Of a DNA stretch of 37,588 nucleotides, positions 34,254 through 37,588 are shown one piece after another. The stretch is from Chlamydiota bacterium (GTDB lineage Bacteria > Chlamydiota > Chlamydiia > Chlamydiales > JABDDJ01). The stretch covers positions 1-37,588 of the forward strand of contig JABDDJ010000023.1 in NCBI GenBank assembly GCA_013287645.1, read 5' to 3'. The notes under the pieces were generated by a model. The model searched no databases. It was not told the DNA's origin and worked only from the letters and a program-made list of their open reading frames with translations. Each line of letters opens with the position of its first letter. The first letter of the stretch is position 1. The position numbers and the translations under genes were made by a program.

Positions 34254-34974
34254 TGACCGTAGGCTTATTTTTACTGCACCCGACAAGCACTCTGCAGAAG
34301 AATTTGCAGCCATCCATTGGGTCTCTTGCGCCATTGAAGCCATCCAACGGCGTGGCGCCTTCTTCGTGGCTCTATCAGGTGGCTCAACCCCTCACGCAAT
34401 CTTCCAAGCTCTCTCTAGCAACGTCTTTCGAAAAACGGTCAGCTGGAGGGATGTCCACCTATTTTGGAGTGACGAACGGTCTGTTCCACCTGACCATCCC
34501 GACAGCAATTATAAAATGGCAATGGACTCTGGACTAGACTCTCTGCCTATACCCAAAGAACATATCCACCGCATGCATGCCGAAAAGGGCGAACCAGCCG
34601 CTAATGAGTATCAAAAAACAATTTTAAAATTAGTCCCCAATGGCATCTTCGACCTAGTGATGCTAGGAATGGGCGATGATGGTCACACTGCTTCTCTATT
34701 TCCTCATACCAAAGCTCTTCATGAAGATATCAAACTCGTCACTATGAACTTCATCCCCTCCAAAGACACTCAAAGGATGACCCTCACCTATCCCTGCATC
34801 AATAAAAGTACCCAAATCGTCCTTTACGTCCTCGGCGAGTCCAAAGCCCCCATGGTCGCTAAAGTCCTTAACGGCCCCTACGAACCCGACACATATCCCG
34901 TACAACGCATCGGTACAAAGACTAATAAGGCTCTCTGGGTTATGGATAAGAATGCTTCAAAACTACTAAAGTAA
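34240..34974 (+). CDS. pgl: 6-phosphogluconolactonase
   Basis: Cytoplasmic enzyme of 244 residues that hydrolyses 6-phosphogluconolactone, the product of the zwf enzyme two genes upstream. It is of the DevB/SOL type within the glucosamine-6-phosphate isomerase fold. SGGSTPHAIF (46-55) binds phosphate. WSDERSVPPDHPDSNYKMA (about 77-95) is the family signature. LGMGDDGHTASLFPHT (about 146-161) carries the catalytic-site His. The ATG at 34240 overlaps the opcA-like gene by 14 bases in another frame, so it is probably translated by coupling; the ribosome site itself is weak. The stop is followed 3 bases later by a perfect 34-bp palindrome that likely ends the operon transcript. Confidence 0.93.
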   Translation: MHPFDDRRLIFTAPDKHSAEEFAAIHWVSCAIEAIQRRGAFFVALSGGSTPHAIFQALSSNVFRKTVSWRDVHLFWSDERSVPPDHPDSNYKMAMDSGLDSLPIPKEHIHRMHAEKGEPAANEYQKTILKLVPNGIFDLVMLGMGDDGHTASLFPHTKALHEDIKLVTMNFIPSKDTQRMTLTYPCINKSTQIVLYVLGESKAPMVAKVLNGPYEPDTYPVQRIGTKTNKALWVMDKNASKLLK

Positions 34975-34977
34975 TAT

Positions 34978-35055
34978 CCGTGCCCGTGCCCGTGTGCGTG
35001 CCCGTGCCCGAAAAGTGAAAATCGGGCACGGGCACGCACACGGGCACGGGCACGG
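34978..35055. repeat. Perfect 34-bp palindrome of CCCGTG units filling the pgl-tsaD spacer
   Basis: Arms 34978-35011 and 35022-35055 are perfectly complementary across a 10-base loop (AAAGTGAAAA). Each arm is built from CCCGTG/GGGCAC hexamers with one GTGTGC variation. The left arm begins 3 bases after the pgl stop and the right arm ends 10 bases before the tsaD ATG, leaving just room for its ribosome site. It would form a very stable RNA hairpin, able to terminate pgl or shield tsaD. Confidence 0.9.
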
Positions 35056-35065
35056 AAAGGGTAAT

Positions 35066-36079
35066 ATGTACGTTTTAGGAATCGAAAGCACCTGCGATGA
35101 AACCGCCTGTGCCATTGTCAAAGATGGAAAAGACATCCTCTCAAATATCGTCTACTCTCAAGTAGACGTACACAAAGCCTTTGGAGGAGTCGTTCCAGAA
35201 CTCTCCTGTCGAACACATGTCGAACTACTCATCCCCATGATCGACAAAGCGCTCAAAGAGGCACGCCTAACCCTCAGTGAAATCGACTTAATCGCTGTAG
35301 CCCATGCACCAGGCCTTGTCGGCGCTCTACTCATCGGCCTCAACGCCGCTAAAGCCCTCAGCTTAGCTCTCGGCATCCCCTTTGTCGGTGTCAACCATGT
35401 AGAAGCCCACCTCTACGCCGCACTTATGTCCAACCAACAACCCCCCTCTTATCCCTGCCTTGGAGTTGTCCTCTCAGGCGGCCATACCGCCCTCTGGAAG
35501 ATCCTTGCACTTGGAAACTACTCCCTCATTGGCCACACCATCGACGATGCTATCGGTGAAGCCTTCGATAAAGTAGCCCGCATGCTATCCCTACCCTATC
35601 CTGGAGGTCCCCCTATCGAGGAGCTAGCCACAAAAGGGGACCCCACTAAATTTGCCTTCAGAGCCGGAAACATCAAAGGAAAGCCATTCGACTTCTCCTT
35701 CAGCGGTTTAAAAACAGCCGTCCTCTACGCCTTAAAAGAGATAACCCCTACAGAAACCACCTATGCAGACATAGCCGCCTCTTTCCAAGAAGCGGCCTTT
35801 AAGGATATCCTCAATAAAACCATCCTAGCTACATCCAAAGAGAATATCCAAGACATCCTCTTTGGAGGCGGAGTCGCCAATAACCAATATCTACGCAAGC
35901 TTTTCCAAACCAAAGCCCCCCACTTGAAATGCTACTTTCCCTCCAAAGCCCTAAGCCTTGACAACGCCGCTATGATCGCCGGACTAGGTTACCACATCTA
36001 TGACCGGCGTGGCCATATAAGCGATGTCTACACACTTCAGTGCCAAACTCGATTACCCTTAGCGAATTTCCTTGAATAG
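35066..36079 (+). CDS. tsaD: tRNA N6-adenosine threonylcarbamoyltransferase
   Basis: Essential cytoplasmic enzyme that transfers the threonylcarbamoyl group to A37 of ANN-decoding tRNAs (t6A). It has 337 residues, normal length. Motifs are present in order: GIESTCDETACAIV (5-18); the metal-binding His pair in HVEAHLYA (His111, His115); SGGHTAL (near 136-142); DDAIGEAFDKVARMLSLPYPGGP (phosphate loop, near 160-182); FSGLKT; and GGGVANN near the C-terminal part. The start is ATG at 35066 with GAAAGG 5-10 bases upstream. The frame continues further upstream, but that part only translates the palindrome as His-Gly repeats and is not protein. The hairpin directly before its ribosome site may affect its expression. 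Confidence 0.96.
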   Translation: MYVLGIESTCDETACAIVKDGKDILSNIVYSQVDVHKAFGGVVPELSCRTHVELLIPMIDKALKEARLTLSEIDLIAVAHAPGLVGALLIGLNAAKALSLALGIPFVGVNHVEAHLYAALMSNQQPPSYPCLGVVLSGGHTALWKILALGNYSLIGHTIDDAIGEAFDKVARMLSLPYPGGPPIEELATKGDPTKFAFRAGNIKGKPFDFSFSGLKTAVLYALKEITPTETTYADIAASFQEAAFKDILNKTILATSKENIQDILFGGGVANNQYLRKLFQTKAPHLKCYFPSKALSLDNAAMIAGLGYHIYDRRGHISDVYTLQCQTRLPLANFLE

Positions 36080-36133
36080 AGATCACCATTTTGCTATCCT
36101 TTAGCCAAAACTTTGATTTAATGGAGTTTAATC

Positions 36134-36289
36134 ATGGCAAAGAAACGCGAACAAGTGAAATTGCAAAGCTCCGCAAGCAATCACCGTCGCTATACAACAA
36201 AAAATAAGACCAAAACACCCGGACGTCTGCTACTCAAAAAATATGATCCCGTTGTACGTCAACACGTTGAGTATAAAGAAACAAAATAA
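36134..36289 (+). CDS. rpmG: 50S ribosomal protein L33
   Basis: Protein of 51 residues starting [20 protein letters not shown] and ending [16 protein letters not shown], with the basic [20 protein letters not shown] core typical of L33. The usual paired Cys-X-X-Cys sites of the zinc form are absent, so this is the zinc-free (C-) type. GGAG stands 7 bases before the ATG. It lies 54 bases after tsaD and precedes the LolC/E-type permease gene, the same rpmG-permease order as in Chlamydia trachomatis. An inverted repeat of the AAACGCAAAGGCGC family follows the stop and may terminate it. Confidence 0.95.
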   Translation: MAKKREQVKLQSSASNHRRYTTKNKTKTPGRLLLKKYDPVVRQHVEYKETK

Positions 36290-36292
36290 AGA

Positions 36293-36358
36293 TTAAACGC
36301 AAAGGCGCAAAGTAAGTTTTTTCTTTGAGCCTTTGCGCCTTTGCACCTTTGCGTTTAA
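36293..36358. repeat. AAACGCAAAGGCGCAAAG-family inverted repeat after rpmG
   Basis: TTAAACGCAAAGGCGCAAAG (36293-36312) faces CTTTGCGCCTTTGCACC plus TTTGCGTTTAA at 36331-36358. Pairing is good at the outer and inner ends, with an extra TTTGCACC-type unit in the right arm. It starts 3 bases after the rpmG stop, as the copy at 29959 starts shortly after typA. A TTTTTT run lies in the loop. Confidence 0.75.
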
Positions 36359-36375
36359 AACATCAAGAGCCCCTC

Positions 36376-37588
36376 ATGTACGAGCTATCGGTCGCCTTTA
36401 AGTACCTACTTCCTCGCTGGCGTCAGCTCTCCGTCTCCATCATCAGCCTCATCTCCATCTTTGTCATCGCCCTCGTCGTCTGGCTCATCGTCGTCTTCTT
36501 CTCCGTCACTCATGGCCTCGAGAAATCTTGGATCCAAAAACTAGTCGCCATTACTGCACCAGTTAGATTAACCCCCACCGCAGACTATTACCACTCCTAC
36601 TACTATTTGATCGATGGCATTAGTAACAGCTCCAATTACACCCACAAAAACATCGCCGATAAAAAAATAACTTTAATAAACGACCCCTATGACCCAACCT
36701 ACGACGAAGAAATACCGCGTGCCTGGCCTGCACCAAACAGAGAAGCCGATGAAAATTTAAAAGATCTCGTTAAAGAAGCCTACGCCACTGTAGATAGCCT
36801 AAAAGGTATTGAAGGACTATATACCTACGATTACGAAGTCGCCTACGCCGAACTCCTCCTAAACAACCTACATCAACAAGCCTTTGTTACTACCCTAGAG
36901 CCCAATAATCCCGCCTTAAAACATGCCCTATTACCCTCAGAACCCATTGCTCTCAACGAAGACGAAGGAATCTACCTCCCCAAAATCTACAAAGACAAGG
37001 GCATTCACACCGGCGACAAAGGATGGCTCTCCTATCAAGCCCCAACCACCTCAGCCATCCAAGAACAGCGTCTACCTGTACAAGTCAAAGGTTTTTATGA
37101 CCCTGGAATCCTACCTCTCGGCGGAAAATTCCTCCTCGCCCCCCGCAGCATCACCTCAACCATCCGATCTACACAAGTCCCAGAAGAAGGCTTTGCCACA
37201 AACGGCATCGGCATCACATTCACAGACTATTCACAAGCCGATCAAATAAAACAAATCCTTCAAAAAGAACTACAAAAACGCGGCATAGATACCTATTGGA
37301 ACATCGAAACCTTCAGAGATTTCCCCCCCACAAGAGACCTGCTCCAACAACTCCACAGCGAACGCACCCTCTTTACCCTCATCTCCACCATTATCATCCT
37401 AGTCGCCTGCTCTAACATCGTCTCGCTCCTCATCATCCTCGTCAACGACAAAAAAGAAGAGATCGGCATCCTACGCGCTATGGGAGCCTCCGTCTGGAGC
37501 ATTGCTGCCATCTTCGGTCTCTGCGGTACTGTCATGGGGGCTTTAGGAAGCATCATCGGAATTATCCTAGCCCTAATCACTCTATCAT
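36376..37588 (+). CDS. LolC/LolE-type ABC transporter permease (5' part, cut by window end)
   Basis: The frame is open from the ATG at 36376 to the window edge (404 codons, no stop). It starts with YELSVAFKYLLPRWRQ, then a membrane helix at about 18-46 (SVSIISLISIFVIALVVWLIVVFF), typical of lipoprotein-releasing permeases. A large periplasmic domain follows (about 50-325), with ILPLGGKFLLAP. The FtsX-type membrane domain then begins: LFTLISTIIILVACSNIVSLLIILV, the cytoplasmic coupling segment NDKKEEIGILRAMGAS, and the start of the next helix. It would work with a LolD-like ATPase to move lipoproteins out of the inner membrane. It lies beside rpmG as in Chlamydia, where a lolD-like gene comes next. 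The ribosome site (AAGAG) is weak. Confidence 0.88.
   Translation, partial: MYELSVAFKYLLPRWRQLSVSIISLISIFVIALVVWLIVVFFSVTHGLEKSWIQKLVAITAPVRLTPTADYYHSYYYLIDGISNSSNYTHKNIADKKITLINDPYDPTYDEEIPRAWPAPNREADENLKDLVKEAYATVDSLKGIEGLYTYDYEVAYAELLLNNLHQQAFVTTLEPNNPALKHALLPSEPIALNEDEGIYLPKIYKDKGIHTGDKGWLSYQAPTTSAIQEQRLPVQVKGFYDPGILPLGGKFLLAPRSITSTIRSTQVPEEGFATNGIGITFTDYSQADQIKQILQKELQKRGIDTYWNIETFRDFPPTRDLLQQLHSERTLFTLISTIIILVACSNIVSLLIILVNDKKEEIGILRAMGASVWSIAAIFGLCGTVMGALGSIIGIILALITLS

Noticed and set aside
34994..35065. Upstream extension of tsaD encoding a His-Gly repeat
   Set aside because: It is translation of the intergenic palindrome; TsaD proteins start at MYVLGIEST-like sequence and the ATG at 35066 has its own ribosome site.
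36923..37249. 108-residue Pro/Ser-rich frame near the right end
   Set aside because: It is an alternative frame inside the open permease gene, whose own frame is uninterrupted from 36376 to the window end.

Overview
The window looks like chromosome from an amoeba-associated, Parachlamydiales-type chlamydia. The housekeeping genes (mgtE, typA, zwf/opcA-like/pgl, tsaD, rpmG followed by a LolC/E-type permease) fit a chlamydial genome, and rpmG next to a LolC/E permease recalls the order in Chlamydia trachomatis. They are interleaved with eukaryotic-like genes typical of protist-associated chlamydiae: a leucine-rich-repeat protein, a protein-kinase-like protein, a PARP-like putative ADP-ribosyltransferase, a kinase-like protein with an IQ motif, an alpha/beta-hydrolase with a long N-terminal extension and a giant helicase-like protein. 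The genus is inferred from gene content only.

Layout. 1-135 is the tail of an unidentified + strand gene. 153-4085 carries three minus-strand genes: a methyltransferase, a PARP-like protein and an alpha/beta-hydrolase. 4175-4530 is an island of decay: a remnant of a methyltransferase 3' end, directly abutting a small toxin-like gene broken by a frameshift. 4611-7670 is a 1019-residue LRR protein on +. The intact methyltransferase that matches the remnant lies on its other side (7759-8454), so the LRR gene is bracketed by direct repeats. 8579-9387 holds two overlapping small membrane-protein genes. 9726-9953 is a small XRE regulator preceded by two near-identical 12-bp palindromes spaced 21 bp apart. 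10006-19758 encodes one 3250-residue protein with superfamily-2 helicase-like motifs. 20004-21476 is mgtE. 21640-23724 is the protein-kinase-like gene. 24016-27994 is a probable two-gene minus-strand unit: a large Pro/Asn/Gln/Ala-rich putative secreted protein and an exported TPR protein. 28132-29949 is typA. 30028-31473 is the IQ-motif kinase-like gene. 31730-34974 is the oxidative pentose phosphate operon zwf-opcA-pgl. 35066-37588 is tsaD, rpmG and a truncated permease gene.

The spacers are notable. At least five contain long inverted repeats of several sequence types, mostly at gene 3' ends: 19874-19998, 23757-23979, 29959-30024, 31570-31639, 34978-35055 and 36293-36358. One perfect 34-bp palindrome fills the pgl-tsaD spacer. 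Another element contains four small hairpins with compensating stem changes around a constant TTTCA loop. Pieces of these elements are shared between distant spacers, so they look like a mosaic family of spreading intergenic repeats that may also act as terminators.

No tRNA, rRNA, CRISPR array, transposase or phage gene was seen. Names of conserved genes rest on motifs read directly. Effector assignments are inference from eukaryote-like motifs and need structure prediction or profile searches.
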